A DNA stretch of 64,000 nt from Alteromonadaceae bacterium (GCA_016765535.1 JAESPQ010000024.1:14392-78391), one strand, 5' to 3'. Counted from the stretch's first letter, positions 1 to 10,793 are shown. Numbers and translations: made by a program. Notes: generated from the letters alone by a model not told the origin.

Positions 1-707
1 GGATCTCCGTTTAACCAGCCTCTATCGGTAAAATCTTGTACTTGGTTAATATAACCATCGCGTTTGTCCACCATAAGCGCAGCACGTAAAGCAAAATTAT
101 CAGTAACGGCAAAGTTATACACGGTGCGAATTTGTTTGGCGTTATAGTTGCCTAGTTGTACGTCTGTCCAACCATAATTTTCATCAAGTTCAGGTTTAGC
201 AGGAATAATATTAATAACACCTGCGGTAGAATTACGACCAAATAAAGTCCCTTGCGCGCCGCGTAATACTTCTACTTGTTCTAAATCGAACATTAAGGCT
301 AATGAGCCTTGTGGGCGTGGTGAATAAATACCGTCGATATGAATGCCGACGGCTGGATCGCCAATTTCAGTGAAATTATTTGAGGTGACGCCGCGAATAG
401 AGGCTCTTACACCAGAGTCGCCCGTTGATAAACCTAACTGTAAATTAGGGATCATGCCACTCAAGTCTTGCACGCTTCTAATATTTTGACGTTTTAATGC
501 TTCAGGATCCATGGCGGTAACGGCAATGGGTGTTTCCATTAAATTAGTCGGCATTTTGGTCGCACTTACCGTGATCACTTCTATTTTTTGTGTTTCTTTT
601 GCTTCTTCGCTTGTTTGCTCGGCAAAAGCGATGTTAGTAAACGAGCAGGCTAACGCGATTGAAAGCGCTAAATAACTTGGTTTATTGCTTTGTTGATGGT
701 TGGACAT
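1..707 (-). CDS. TonB-dependent receptor, N-terminal part (truncated by window edge)
   Basis: Reverse-strand reading from ATG at 707: signal peptide, then VITVSATKMPTNLMETPIAVTAMDPEALKRQNIRSVQDLSGMIPNLQ and VEVLRGAQGTLFGRNSTAGVINI, the TonB box/plug signature. Confidence 0.93.
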   Translation of the reverse strand, partial: MSNHQQSNKPSYLALSIALACSFTNIAFAEQTSEEAKETQKIEVITVSATKMPTNLMETPIAVTAMDPEALKRQNIRSVQDLSGMIPNLQLGLSTGDSGVRASIRGVTSNNFTEIGDPAVGIHIDGIYSPRPQGSLALMFDLEQVEVLRGAQGTLFGRNSTAGVINIIPAKPELDENYGWTDVQLGNYNAKQIRTVYNFAVTDNFALRAALMVDKRDGYINQVQDFTDRGWLNGD

Positions 708-1010
708 GAGTTCCCCTTGTGTTTCGTTCAATTTTTATTTATTTATTTAATGAGTATTTTTTATAGCTTTAATTAGACGAACATTAGTGTGCGAGTAAAT
801 GGCAGTTAAAAGCGATACTATTCACTTTTATTGTGATACTTTTCAATCTATGTGTGCTTTATTTTGTTTAATAAATCATTAATAAACTTAAGAGGTGATA
901 GAATTGTATTGGTTTGTGTGTTAAAAGTATTAGTGCTTGATACTTCTTTTGGCGCATTATGATGATATAAGTTACTTTAAAACTAAATTGGCTTAATTGA
1001 GGATTAATGA

Positions 1011-1883
1011 ATGAAACCTATGTGCGAAAAAGTTATTCCATCGAGTAATTGCTCATGGCGTTTTGTAAAATATCAATTGCCTTACATTGATTTTAACTGG
1101 CATTACCATCCTGAATATGAAATTTGTTTAACCTTAAATAGCGAAGGTTTACGTTATGTGGGTGACAGTATTGAAAAATATCATCATACCGATCTTGTTA
1201 TTATCGGCCCTGAAATGCCGCATACTTGGCATTCGCAGCGTAATGATGATGGCTCTGAACAAGTGGTGTACGTGGCACAAATTCCTAAACATTGGTTAGA
1301 TAATTTATTACTGCAGCACAGTGAATTTGCCAGTTTAAAAACCATGCTGACACAATCGGTACAAGGGATACAATATAGTCAGAATAGCGCTCTTGGGGCG
1401 ATAGCTTTAATGCAAGCGTGTGAACAAGCAACGCCATTTACTCGCTTTAGCTTGTTGATGCAATTGTTAGATATTATGCGCCAAGATAAAAATGCTCAGT
1501 TATTATCGAGTCATTATTTTTTATCGGATAATAAGTCCTCAGCAGAAGTGGATAAATTAGATAAGGTGATCAAATACATTTATCAAAACTATACTGAGCA
1601 GCTGTATGCTGACAAGTTAGCTGAACTTGCCCACATGAGTACTAATCATTTCCATCGCTTCTTTAAAAAACGTACCGAACGTACATTGACTGAATTTATT
1701 AATCAGTTACGCATAGGGCAGGCTTGTAAATTGTTGATCAATACTAATTCGCCGATTGCGCTGATCAGCGATCAGTGTGGCTTTAATAATGTTTCTAATT
1801 TTAATCGCCGTTTTTTATTGCTAAAAGGAGTAACACCTAGTCAATTTAGGAAAAATATTAAAGCGCCTAGTTTGGTTGATTAA
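1011..1883 (+). CDS. AraC family transcriptional regulator with N-terminal cupin-like domain
   Basis: C-terminal AraC HTH (KLAELAHMSTNHFHRFFKKRTERTLTEFINQLRIGQACKLL...GFNNVSNFNRRFLLLKGVTPSQFRK); divergent from the TonB receptor. Confidence 0.92.
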   Translation: MKPMCEKVIPSSNCSWRFVKYQLPYIDFNWHYHPEYEICLTLNSEGLRYVGDSIEKYHHTDLVIIGPEMPHTWHSQRNDDGSEQVVYVAQIPKHWLDNLLLQHSEFASLKTMLTQSVQGIQYSQNSALGAIALMQACEQATPFTRFSLLMQLLDIMRQDKNAQLLSSHYFLSDNKSSAEVDKLDKVIKYIYQNYTEQLYADKLAELAHMSTNHFHRFFKKRTERTLTEFINQLRIGQACKLLINTNSPIALISDQCGFNNVSNFNRRFLLLKGVTPSQFRKNIKAPSLVD

Positions 1884-1948
1884 AAGAGTGATTATTACTG
1901 AGTTTTTAGGTTAAAATGGCGTAGCATATAAAATTAAGGGACTGATTG

Positions 1949-2404
1949 ATGAAAGAAAAATGGTTAAAAGCTTTAATTGTATTAGGTTTTACTACCAATG
2001 TTTTTGCCGCACAAGAGTTTAAAGTAGAGCTTGGTTTAGGCGTAGATTATGGTGGTATTGGCACACAATTGCACTTTCCTATTGAGATTGAAAATACCGA
2101 GATCTATTTAGCTACAGGTCTCTTTTATGCATCGACAAATGGCAATCAAGAATTCGGTATTGGTGCGGGAGTTAATTATTATTTATCTCCTAATGGAGCA
2201 TTTACTTTTTATTATGGAACGTTAAATGTCGATAAATATTTAACTGATAATTTACAAGTAAAAGCTGAAGCTGATTACGGAGCTTCAATCGGATATAAGT
2301 ATTATTTTAATAAACCGTCAAAATCTGGTTTTTCGTTAGGCGTTAATTATAATATTTATGGTGGTGCTAGTTATCCTTTTGTTAGTTTAGGTTATCGCTT
2401 TTAG
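1949..2404 (+). CDS. small outer-membrane beta-barrel protein of unknown function
   Basis: Signal peptide (VLGFTTNVFAA), alternating aromatic strands, C-terminal YRF. ATG at 1949 preferred to TTG at 1946. Confidence 0.6.
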   Translation: MKEKWLKALIVLGFTTNVFAAQEFKVELGLGVDYGGIGTQLHFPIEIENTEIYLATGLFYASTNGNQEFGIGAGVNYYLSPNGAFTFYYGTLNVDKYLTDNLQVKAEADYGASIGYKYYFNKPSKSGFSLGVNYNIYGGASYPFVSLGYRF

Positions 2405-2586
2405 TTTTTTGATAAAAAGAAATCGAGAAGTATTTAATACTAAATAATTTTATACCGCTAATAAAAAGATCATGACTTAATTTATTAAAATGAAAAATAA
2501 TTGTTAATATTTTAATCGTTATTTGGAGAAATTAGACTTTTGTATCTATAGTTAGTCTTATCCTTAATCATAGCTTTGTAACTATT

Positions 2587-3306
2587 ATGAAATCTTTACC
2601 TTACCTGATCATTAGTATAGTCGTTTGTGTTTTTATCCCTTTTAACCTTGTGGCTAAAACCTTGTGGTCTGATTATAGTGTTACTTTCTTACGTGGAAAC
2701 AATTATGAAATTGGTGATAGCAATCGTTATGTAGGCACCATTGAATACGCCTCGGGTACTACTTGGGGCGATAATTTTATGTTTATTGACCGTTTAGTGT
2801 CTGATAATGGTGATAATGAAATTTATGGTGAATTTAGTCCACGTTTCAAAATATCGTCAGTAGATAATGATTTTTTCAAAAATATTTATGTAGCAACAAC
2901 CATCGAAATGGAAAATTTTTCAGCTAGTTCTGGCTTTAGTAATAGTTTTACTAATTACTTAGTTGGTGTTGGTACTGATTTGAAAATCCCTCATTTTAAT
3001 TATTTTCAACTTAATTTTTATCGTCGTAATAATGAGTTAGATAAAGCTAATTATCAAATGACTTTGGCATGGGGAATACCACTTGGCAGCTTATATTATG
3101 ATGGTTTTCTAGATTATGCCACTAGTACTGATATTGCTAAAGCAACCCTAAATTTTACCTCGCAATTAAAATATGATATTGCCCCCATAATAGGATTAAC
3201 GTCTAAACTGTATGTAGGAATTGAATATGTTTACTGGCAAAACAAATTCGGTATTGATGGAGTCGATGAAAAAAATATTAACTTATTAATTAAATATCAC
3301 TTTTAA
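2587..3306 (+). CDS. Tsx-like nucleoside-specific outer membrane channel family protein
   Basis: Signal peptide; WSDYSVTFLRGNNYEIGDSNRYVGTIEYASGTTWGDNFMFIDRL and a beta-barrel C-terminus ending KYHF. Confidence 0.65.
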   Translation: MKSLPYLIISIVVCVFIPFNLVAKTLWSDYSVTFLRGNNYEIGDSNRYVGTIEYASGTTWGDNFMFIDRLVSDNGDNEIYGEFSPRFKISSVDNDFFKNIYVATTIEMENFSASSGFSNSFTNYLVGVGTDLKIPHFNYFQLNFYRRNNELDKANYQMTLAWGIPLGSLYYDGFLDYATSTDIAKATLNFTSQLKYDIAPIIGLTSKLYVGIEYVYWQNKFGIDGVDEKNINLLIKYHF

Positions 3307-3321
3307 GTGCAGGTAAATAAT

Positions 3322-5247
3322 ATGAATCATTTAAATATCCGTCAAAAAGTTGTACTGACCACCTTAGTTGCTGTGGTGCTTGCTATTGTTATTATGAGTG
3401 TTTTTGCACTGAAATCGAGTCGCTCAATTATATTAGAGGGAACCCTTGGGCGTGAATTGCCCGCTGTTTTAGGTGAGGTAGCTAATAATTTAGATGCGCA
3501 ATTATTATTACCTATTACTGTTTCTCAAGCTATGGCAAGTAATAGTGATTATATAAAGTTTATTGCTGATGGTGAACCTGATGATAAATTGGATCAGGTC
3601 ACTCAATATTTAGCGAAAATAAAGCAAGAATTTAACACCATTACTGCCTTTATTGTGTCAGAAAAAACAGGTAAATATTATACCCCCAATGGTTTATTTA
3701 AAACGTTGTCATCTGCAAGTGAAAAAGATCAATGGTTTTATCGTTTTATGCGTTCAGGAAAAACCTATGAATTGAGTTTAGATGTTGACGAAGCGACTAA
3801 AATTCCTACTTTATTTATCAACTATATAATGAAAGTTAATGGTACTGAAAGTGCTGTTGCTGGGGTGGGCTTATCGCTTGATAGTATGGCAAAAAGTATT
3901 AGCCAGTATCGTATTGGTAAACAAGGAAAGGTTTTTTTAGTTGATACAAAAGGTGTTGTTAAATTACATCCTAATGTAAATTTAATCGGTAAAAATATTC
4001 GCGCTATTACCGATGTAAAAAGTAATGCATTATTAAATAAAAGCAAGTTTGCGTCGGTTGAATATCAAAAAAATGGTGTTGATATGTTGTTGGCTAGCCG
4101 ATATTTAGACAATATTGGTTGGTATATTGTTGCACAAGTTCCGAGTGATGAAGTGTTTGGTGCCTTAGATGATTTAACTTGGAGTTTGGTCGTTATTGGT
4201 ATTGTTATCGCAGGAATATTTATGGTGATCAGCGCGTGGTTAATTAATCGTTTAATTTCTCCTTTTGGTACGTTGGCAGAAATGCTTGAAACTATAGGTC
4301 AAGGTGGCGGTGATTTAACGCTGCGTTTAGATGAAAGTAAACATGATGAAACAGGAAAAATGGCACACGGTTATAATCAATTTGTTTCACATTTAAGTGG
4401 AATACTGCAACAAGTTTCAAGTACAGGTCAGGATTTATTCAATTCTGTAGATAAAATTGATCAGCAATCAAACAATATGGAACGTGAAATAACCGCACAA
4501 GTGAGTAATATAGAACAGGTGGCCACAGCAATGCATGAAATGGGTGCAACAGCAGAAGAAATTGCAGGTAGTGCTCATCATGCCGCTGAAAATGCTCAAG
4601 GTGCGGGTGATACGGTACAAAATGGCAATAGCACAGTACAAAAAACTATTGATAGTGTTGCTGCGATGGGTAAACAATTAAATGCAACGAGTAGTAATAT
4701 AACTGAATTAGCGGATGATATTAATGCTATTGATAGTGTTTTAGAGGTTATTCGTGGTATTTCAGAGCAAACTAACTTGTTGGCGCTTAATGCAGCGATT
4801 GAAGCGGCTCGAGCTGGTGAGCAAGGGCGAGGTTTTGCCGTAGTTGCTGATGAAGTAAGAACATTAGCTTCACGCAGTCATGAGTCAACGGAACAAATAC
4901 GTAATATTATTGAAAACATTCAAAGTAAAGCAAGCGCGGTCGTTATAGCAATAGAAGAAAGTATAAAGTTAAGTGGTGATAGTGAAAATGCAGCTAATCA
5001 ATCGGGAGAAATTTTACAAAGCATCTCAGACAATATCACCATTATGAATGACATGAATTTACAAATTGCCACTGCAACAGGAGAGCAATCGAAAGTGGTT
5101 GCTGAGATAAATCCGCATATAACCGCAATTGCAGATGTGTCAAAAATCAGTAGTGATACCGTAAAGCAAACATCGGTTGATTGTAGTGATTTACGTAATA
5201 TGACGTCCAAACTTAATGAATTAGTGTCTAAATTTAAGTTTAAGTAA
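3322..5247 (+). CDS. methyl-accepting chemotaxis protein (Cache sensor, HAMP, MCP signal domain)
   Basis: Two TM segments, HAMP-like region, canonical hairpin tip [40 protein letters not shown] at 3322 preferred. Confidence 0.95.
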   Translation: MNHLNIRQKVVLTTLVAVVLAIVIMSVFALKSSRSIILEGTLGRELPAVLGEVANNLDAQLLLPITVSQAMASNSDYIKFIADGEPDDKLDQVTQYLAKIKQEFNTITAFIVSEKTGKYYTPNGLFKTLSSASEKDQWFYRFMRSGKTYELSLDVDEATKIPTLFINYIMKVNGTESAVAGVGLSLDSMAKSISQYRIGKQGKVFLVDTKGVVKLHPNVNLIGKNIRAITDVKSNALLNKSKFASVEYQKNGVDMLLASRYLDNIGWYIVAQVPSDEVFGALDDLTWSLVVIGIVIAGIFMVISAWLINRLISPFGTLAEMLETIGQGGGDLTLRLDESKHDETGKMAHGYNQFVSHLSGILQQVSSTGQDLFNSVDKIDQQSNNMEREITAQVSNIEQVATAMHEMGATAEEIAGSAHHAAENAQGAGDTVQNGNSTVQKTIDSVAAMGKQLNATSSNITELADDINAIDSVLEVIRGISEQTNLLALNAAIEAARAGEQGRGFAVVADEVRTLASRSHESTEQIRNIIENIQSKASAVVIAIEESIKLSGDSENAANQSGEILQSISDNITIMNDMNLQIATATGEQSKVVAEINPHITAIADVSKISSDTVKQTSVDCSDLRNMTSKLNELVSKFKFK

Positions 5248-5254
5248 TTTAGTC

Positions 5255-6058
5255 TCATTGCTTAAATGAAGTGGTTTTATGTGGCATATTTTGTTGCACA
5301 CTATATTTTTTCAAAATGGCGCTGATAGTACCAGTTGTTTTTAATTGTGCTAATACTTGATTAAATTCTATCGCTGATACCGGAGAATTGGCTGATATTG
5401 CAGTATGGATATAGTGTTGACTGATCTTTACTTTTTCAATAGTGAACTGTGCTTGTTGTTTTTTGTTCGGATAATATAGCTGTAAGTGGTATTCAATTAA
5501 AATATTTGAATCAATAAAACCGTCAAGTCGCCCTAGTTTTAAACGTTGAAAATTGGCTTGTATATTTTTTGCATCACTACGTAAAATTGATTTGTTATTA
5601 AAATAATGAGTCAATTTAGGATAAACATAACCGCGAGTCGTACCAATAATCATCGCTTGCATATCACTCACTAAGTTGATGTTTTTACACTCTTTAGTGA
5701 GTGTTACTAACCAATCTTTTTCAGCGAAAATAGGTTCACTCCATTGGTATAAATGACTATTAGCCAGCCATTGAGGATTACTAATTGCAATGGCATTAAC
5801 TCTTTCATTGCTTAAGTACAGTTCAGCACGTTTTCTGGGAGTTTTTACATACTCTATAGGTATCTTTAATTCTTTGGCAATGCGATCAAAAATATCTTTA
5901 ATGATACCCGTAGATAACTTACCTCCTTGAGTCATAGCATAAGGTGGTGCATCATTAGCACCATAACTAACTATAAAAACTTTTTTCTTGGCAAAAGAGT
6001 TTGAGCTTAAGCAAGTTAATAGCAATGATAACAGAATGAGTTCGTTAAGCTTTATCAT
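5255..6058 (-). CDS. periplasmic substrate-binding protein, family 3 (SBP_bac_3-like)
   Basis: Signal peptide, GIIKDIFDRIAKELKIPIEYVKTPRKRAELYL and late LKTTGTISAILKKY motif. Confidence 0.75.
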   Translation of the reverse strand: MIKLNELILLSLLLTCLSSNSFAKKKVFIVSYGANDAPPYAMTQGGKLSTGIIKDIFDRIAKELKIPIEYVKTPRKRAELYLSNERVNAIAISNPQWLANSHLYQWSEPIFAEKDWLVTLTKECKNINLVSDMQAMIIGTTRGYVYPKLTHYFNNKSILRSDAKNIQANFQRLKLGRLDGFIDSNILIEYHLQLYYPNKKQQAQFTIEKVKISQHYIHTAISANSPVSAIEFNQVLAQLKTTGTISAILKKYSVQQNMPHKTTSFKQ

Positions 6059-6107
6059 GACAGTTTCACTGTGGCAAGTAATAATAGTTTAATAACTGTA
6101 GTATAAA

Positions 6108-7763
6108 CTACATCCATGAACGGTGTGTTTTTTCGACTTGATATAAACACTCATTGATTAACTGATAACCTGACTTTTCTTTCATATAAGGAATATTAAC
6201 AGTACCTGAAGCGAGTATTAGTTGTATTTTGCAAAGTTGATGGCGGCGTAAAAAAATACTTTGTTTAAACTTGGTTTGTTGTACTTTAAAACGCTCAAAG
6301 CATAAATAATCAACACCTAGTGCTCCTTTACGCACATAAATATAATGCTCATCCATGGCGTAGCCCCAGCGATACCAGCGCATAACAATGAGAAAAGCAA
6401 TGAGAGTAAAAACAATGGTGAGCCAAGTAAAAGCCAACCATTTGCTATTATATAGGGCGATAGTGCTAATAAACAGGTAGCAAGGTAAAAGCATATAAGC
6501 TAAATAGCGCAGTAAATAACGCTTGCTAATGGCAATAAATTTTATTTTAGTGAGGTTGTTATGCGGATAAACATCGTTTATTAATGCTTGGCACTCTTTT
6601 TCGGTAATCGATGGGACAATAATTTTACTATTGTATGCACCTGCCTGAAAGTTTTGTCCTGTGCTTTGGTTTTGCTCAAATTTTAAATTGATACGTTTTA
6701 ATAAAATATCTAACCAGTCTTGTTGACGAATAACCATTTGTAGACGTGATAATTTCATCGTAACTTCATGTTTAGTTAACAAACCACTGCGACGAATATA
6801 TTTGTCGTCCATTTTGCTTAAAGTGTAATTATAAAAGCTTAATATCGAACCAAAAACTGAAAATAAAGTAATAGGCAAGAAAATCAAAAATGTTAAGCTA
6901 AGTGCATAAAGACTAATTTGCCACCAAGATTTATCGGCAATACTAAAAAGTTGATCGGTATTTATGCCGATTGAGGTTAATCCATTGCCAACAGCCCTAG
7001 CAATATTGTCAAAAAAAGGGGCTAAACCGCCTAAAAATATCCACACGCGATTATTACTTAAACCGTGAATGATTAAATCGCTTAAGCTACGTTGATTAAG
7101 TATTTTTTCTTCAGCAATATTTATCTGTGAGTTACTTGTAGCCGTATCTTTTTTTATTGTGGATTGATTTTGGTTGCTTGTTAAAATTTGAGCTTTTAAG
7201 TGTTCGGCAAAATCAATATCTAACGCAACTATTTTGGCTTCTTGTTTAATCGATCCTGCGGTGTCTAATACCATGCAAATAGTATTAAAAGGACGATAAT
7301 AAATAGGCTGTTCTAATTTTATATTTTGTATGCGGGTAAAGGGTAAATTAAGGTGTTTTTTGGCAAAAACTCCAGAGCGGATCTCAATATGTTCTTTATT
7401 AAGGCGATATTGAAAAAAGTAAAAGCTAAGAAAAATTCCTATTATTAATAAGGCGAGTACTATTAAAAATATCGGTAGCCATAAGGTAGGATTTTCTTTT
7501 ATATGAGAATAACCTGCGATGAGAGCAGGAATAAAGTAGACAAAATTACCGAGTAAATTTTTAATAACGTTAATAGCAAAATAAACTAAGGCGATAGGTG
7601 AAATGCGTTGCCAAGTTTGTTCTGAAATAGTTTTTTCTGAAATAGTTTGTTCAGAAATAGTTTGTTCAGAAATAGTTTCCCCCAAGCTGATTTGTTCTGA
7701 GCTAGTTTTTTCTAAGTTAGTTTGCTCAATCATTATTTGACTCACTTTGAGATGATTCAACAA
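6108..7763 (-). CDS. membrane protein with bPH2 domains, YdbT-like
   Basis: Large TM/PH-like repeats (FTRIQNIKLEQPIYYRPFNTICMVLDTAGS; RRSGLLTKHEVTMKLSRLQMVIRQQ); overlaps the upstream YdbS-like ORF. Confidence 0.8.
   Translation of the reverse strand: MLNHLKVSQIMIEQTNLEKTSSEQISLGETISEQTISEQTISEKTISEQTWQRISPIALVYFAINVIKNLLGNFVYFIPALIAGYSHIKENPTLWLPIFLIVLALLIIGIFLSFYFFQYRLNKEHIEIRSGVFAKKHLNLPFTRIQNIKLEQPIYYRPFNTICMVLDTAGSIKQEAKIVALDIDFAEHLKAQILTSNQNQSTIKKDTATSNSQINIAEEKILNQRSLSDLIIHGLSNNRVWIFLGGLAPFFDNIARAVGNGLTSIGINTDQLFSIADKSWWQISLYALSLTFLIFLPITLFSVFGSILSFYNYTLSKMDDKYIRRSGLLTKHEVTMKLSRLQMVIRQQDWLDILLKRINLKFEQNQSTGQNFQAGAYNSKIIVPSITEKECQALINDVYPHNNLTKIKFIAISKRYLLRYLAYMLLPCYLFISTIALYNSKWLAFTWLTIVFTLIAFLIVMRWYRWGYAMDEHYIYVRKGALGVDYLCFERFKVQQTKFKQSIFLRRHQLCKIQLILASGTVNIPYMKEKSGYQLINECLYQVEKTHRSWM
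7614..7733 (-). repeat. tandem repeat, about 8 units of 15 bp, inside the YdbT-like CDS
   Basis: Units such as agtttgttctgaaat / agttttttctgaaat / agtttgttcagaaat (x2) in one register; encodes pentads MIEQT NLEKT SSEQI SLGET ISEQT ISEQT ISEKT ISEQT. Confidence 0.9.
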
Positions 7764-8364
7764 TGTTCTTTTTTGATAAGGTCATGTCTTTATGTTGCAA
7801 AATATATTGGCGAATACTTTCTGCTATTGCTAATGTCAAACCTGATATTTCAAAGGTGTGTAAAGCACCACCAGCACTAAATACTTGCAAGCTGGCTAAC
7901 CCTACTTTTCGTTCTATTGGGCCGCGCTTAAGTTCTATATGTTGAATACGTAAAATCGGTTGAGTCACTATTTTTTTGAAGATCAAACCGCTAGCGTAGC
8001 TTAAATCTTGTTCACGCAAGGCATAATGCTTGTGATGATCGCTAAACCATAAATAAATGCTAAGTAATAGACTTAATGCAGATAAAATTAAAATACCAAT
8101 AAAAATATTATGATGTACATCTTTAGGGAAGGGCAGTAATGAAAAGTGTTGAAAAATAAAAGCGATAATAATAATTAACAATGTCATAAGTAAATGAGTA
8201 AAAAGGCGAGTTAGAGCATATTTAGCTGATAGATTTTCAAAATTCAGTTGTTGTAATTGTGGTAAATCAACAATATTCACTAGGGTGTTAGTAAAACTGT
8301 CAGTGTTTCTATTGTGATGGTCAGTCGCCTTCATTGTGTTTTTTGAACTGATATTGGTGCTCAT
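7726..8364 (-). CDS. bPH2 domain membrane protein, YdbS-like
   Basis: Two TM helices followed by LREQDLSYASGLIFKKIVTQPILRIQHIELKRGPIERKVGLASLQVFSAGG, typical of bPH2. Confidence 0.8.
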   Translation of the reverse strand: MSTNISSKNTMKATDHHNRNTDSFTNTLVNIVDLPQLQQLNFENLSAKYALTRLFTHLLMTLLIIIIAFIFQHFSLLPFPKDVHHNIFIGILILSALSLLLSIYLWFSDHHKHYALREQDLSYASGLIFKKIVTQPILRIQHIELKRGPIERKVGLASLQVFSAGGALHTFEISGLTLAIAESIRQYILQHKDMTLSKKNIVESSQSESNND

Positions 8365-8437
8365 AATATCCCTTTGTTTAGTTTTTGTTTTACATGCCGA
8401 TGCACTTGGTTCAGGTAAACCTGTGGGTTGGGCTTCA

Positions 8438-8542
8438 GGACAATATGCATCTCCTGCATTGTCGAATAAGTTACATCCATGTAACGTAGCCCATCAACCC
8501 ATGTCATTTATCTGTATTTGACGACATAAATGTCGACCTACA
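8438..8542. repeat. intergenic palindromic repeat cluster (twin hairpin plus CGACAT-aa-ATGTCG-ACCTACA element)
   Basis: gacaatatgcatctcctgcattgtc + ttacat-cc-atgtaa + cgacat-aa-atgtcg-acctaca; relatives at 21165, 40401 and 44461. Confidence 0.85.
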
Positions 8543-8794
8543 GAAGGATCGCCGAATTAAATAAGGGCTCCTTAGTTATCTACATAGGCATGTTGTTTTA
8601 AGACCATATAAAGTTAATAAATTGTTATGTATAACCAAGTGTATGCTATTCTTTTTCGTGAAAACAAGTCAACACTAAGTTTGTTAGCGGGTTTGTAAAA
8701 GCTTCGTGAAATTTATTTTTTTAATGAAATTCAATAGCGTATTAGCTACTCTATACGCTTTATAAAATAATAAAAATACTAGGTACTTCTTATA

Positions 8795-9337
8795 ATGGGG
8801 TTTATCGCTCAAGTTATACGCTTTATAGATACTATCACCGAGCGCATATTCAAAACTATTTCTTGGCTTTTATTAGTCATGGTTTTGGTTAGCTTTCTTA
8901 TTGTGGTGCTGCGTTATGGTTTTAATATTGGCTGGATCGCCATGCAAGAGTCGGTGCTTTATATGCACGGTTTTATTTTTATGCTCGGTGCTGCTTATAC
9001 TTTAAAAGCTGATGGCCATGTCCGTGTTGATATTTTCTATCAAAAATTTTCTCAAAAACAACAAGCACTCGTTAATATTTTGGGGGGGGTATTTTTATTA
9101 TTGCCTGTCTGTATTTTTATCTTTTATATCAGTTTCGATTATGTGCAAATGTCATGGCATATTAGCGAGCAATCACCCGAGGCGGGTGGTCTGCCATTTA
9201 TTTATATTAGTAAGACCTTTATTTTATTATTTTGCATCTTTTTGTCTCTGCAAGGTGTAGCTGAAATTATGCGTAATATTTTAGTGCTACTTTCATCAGA
9301 GCATACGGCTAACCATACATTTAGCAAAGGAGAGTAA
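8795..9337 (+). CDS. TRAP transporter small permease (DctQ-like)
   Basis: Four TM helices; ADGHVRVDIFY motif; precedes the large permease. Confidence 0.92.
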   Translation: MGFIAQVIRFIDTITERIFKTISWLLLVMVLVSFLIVVLRYGFNIGWIAMQESVLYMHGFIFMLGAAYTLKADGHVRVDIFYQKFSQKQQALVNILGGVFLLLPVCIFIFYISFDYVQMSWHISEQSPEAGGLPFIYISKTFILLFCIFLSLQGVAEIMRNILVLLSSEHTANHTFSKGE

Positions 9338-9339
9338 TA

Positions 9340-10728
9340 ATGGAATATGTTTCTTTATTAATGTTTGCCGTCGTTTGTATTGTGTTGTTATTTGGTTATC
9401 CGGTAGCCTTTTCTTTAGCGGGTACTGCATTAGCGTTTGCAGGTATTGGTATCGCGACAGGAAACTTTGAACCGATGTTTTTATCGGCAATGCCATCTCG
9501 TTTATTTGGCATTATTAATAATCAAACGTTATTAGCGGTGCCTTTGTTTGTGTTTATGGGGGCAATGTTAGAGCGTTCTAAAATTGCTGAAAATTTACTT
9601 AATGCCATGGCGGTATTGTTTGGTCGCTTCAATGGCGGTTTAGGTATATCGGTTGTTTTGGTTGGTATGTTGTTAGCGGCAAGCACTGGTATTGTGGGTG
9701 CTACTGTAGTAACTATGGGGTTATTGTCTTTACCGACCATGTTAAAACGTGGTTATAGTCCCGTATTTTCTACTGGAATTATTTGTGCAACAGGTACGCT
9801 TGGGCAAATTATTCCTCCGTCTATTGCGCTTATTTTATTGGGTGATGTGTTATCAAACGCTTATCAAAAAGCGCAATTGAGTATGGGTGTTTTTAGTCCC
9901 AAAACGGTGAGCGTTGGCGATTTATTTGCAGGTGCGGTGATCCCCGGATTTATTTTGGTGGGATTTTATATTCTTTATTGTATTGCTGTGGCGCTGATCA
10001 AGCCTGAATTAGTACCTAGTGTCGATAGTGAAGAAATATTAGCAAATAGCCGTAGTGATTCTAAATTAGGGTTGGTTTTTTCAGCACTTATTCCGCCATT
10101 ATTATTAATGGTTGCAGTTTTAGGTTCTATATTATTAGGTTATGCCACGCCAACAGAGGCGGCTGGGGTCGGGGCTGTTGGCGCATTAATGTTAGCGTTG
10201 TGGCAAAAACAAGTTAATCACGAAAATTTAACCGCAGTATTGCAAAGTACGGTAAAAATCACCTCGATGATTTTTATGATTTTAATCGGCGCGAGTTTAT
10301 TTTCATTGGTGTTTCGTGGTTTTGGTGGCGAAGAGCTGATCCGTAGTTTGTTTGTAGATATGCCCGGTGGTGTGGTTGGCGCAACACTTATTGTGATGGT
10401 GGTTATTTTCTTTTTAGGCTTTATTCTCGATTTTATTGAAATTACCTTTGTGGTGGTGCCCATTGTTGCACCTATTTTATTAGCTATGGGGCTTGATCCT
10501 ATATGGCTTGGTGTGATGATAGCCATTAACTTGCAAACTTCATTTTTAACGCCGCCGTTTGGCTTTGCATTATTCTATTTACGAGGTGTTGCACCTGCAT
10601 CAGTAAAAACGTCAGATATTTATAAAGGGGTTATCCCCTTTATTCTGATGCAATTGTTGTTATTATTGGCGCTAGCATTTTGGCCCTCGTTAGCAACATG
10701 GTTACCAGAAATAGTTTATGGTAGTTAA
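9340..10728 (+). CDS. TRAP transporter large permease (DctM-like)
   Basis: GATVVTMGLLSLPTMLKRGYSPVFSTGIICATGTLGQIIPPSIALILLGD; about 460 aa, polytopic. Confidence 0.95.
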   Translation: MEYVSLLMFAVVCIVLLFGYPVAFSLAGTALAFAGIGIATGNFEPMFLSAMPSRLFGIINNQTLLAVPLFVFMGAMLERSKIAENLLNAMAVLFGRFNGGLGISVVLVGMLLAASTGIVGATVVTMGLLSLPTMLKRGYSPVFSTGIICATGTLGQIIPPSIALILLGDVLSNAYQKAQLSMGVFSPKTVSVGDLFAGAVIPGFILVGFYILYCIAVALIKPELVPSVDSEEILANSRSDSKLGLVFSALIPPLLLMVAVLGSILLGYATPTEAAGVGAVGALMLALWQKQVNHENLTAVLQSTVKITSMIFMILIGASLFSLVFRGFGGEELIRSLFVDMPGGVVGATLIVMVVIFFLGFILDFIEITFVVVPIVAPILLAMGLDPIWLGVMIAINLQTSFLTPPFGFALFYLRGVAPASVKTSDIYKGVIPFILMQLLLLLALAFWPSLATWLPEIVYGS

Positions 10729-10793
10729 CTTTAGTTCATATCTTAACAATAAATAATAAACAATAAATAAAATATGGGAAGGGAATAAAAATA

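Noticed and set aside
8336-8521. ORF of 61 aa on + strand
   Set aside because: Falls across the ydbS-like gene start and a palindromic repeat cluster; translation has no protein-like features.
10218-10526. 102-aa antisense ORF opposite the TRAP large permease
   Set aside because: Low-complexity shadow of a hydrophobic gene.
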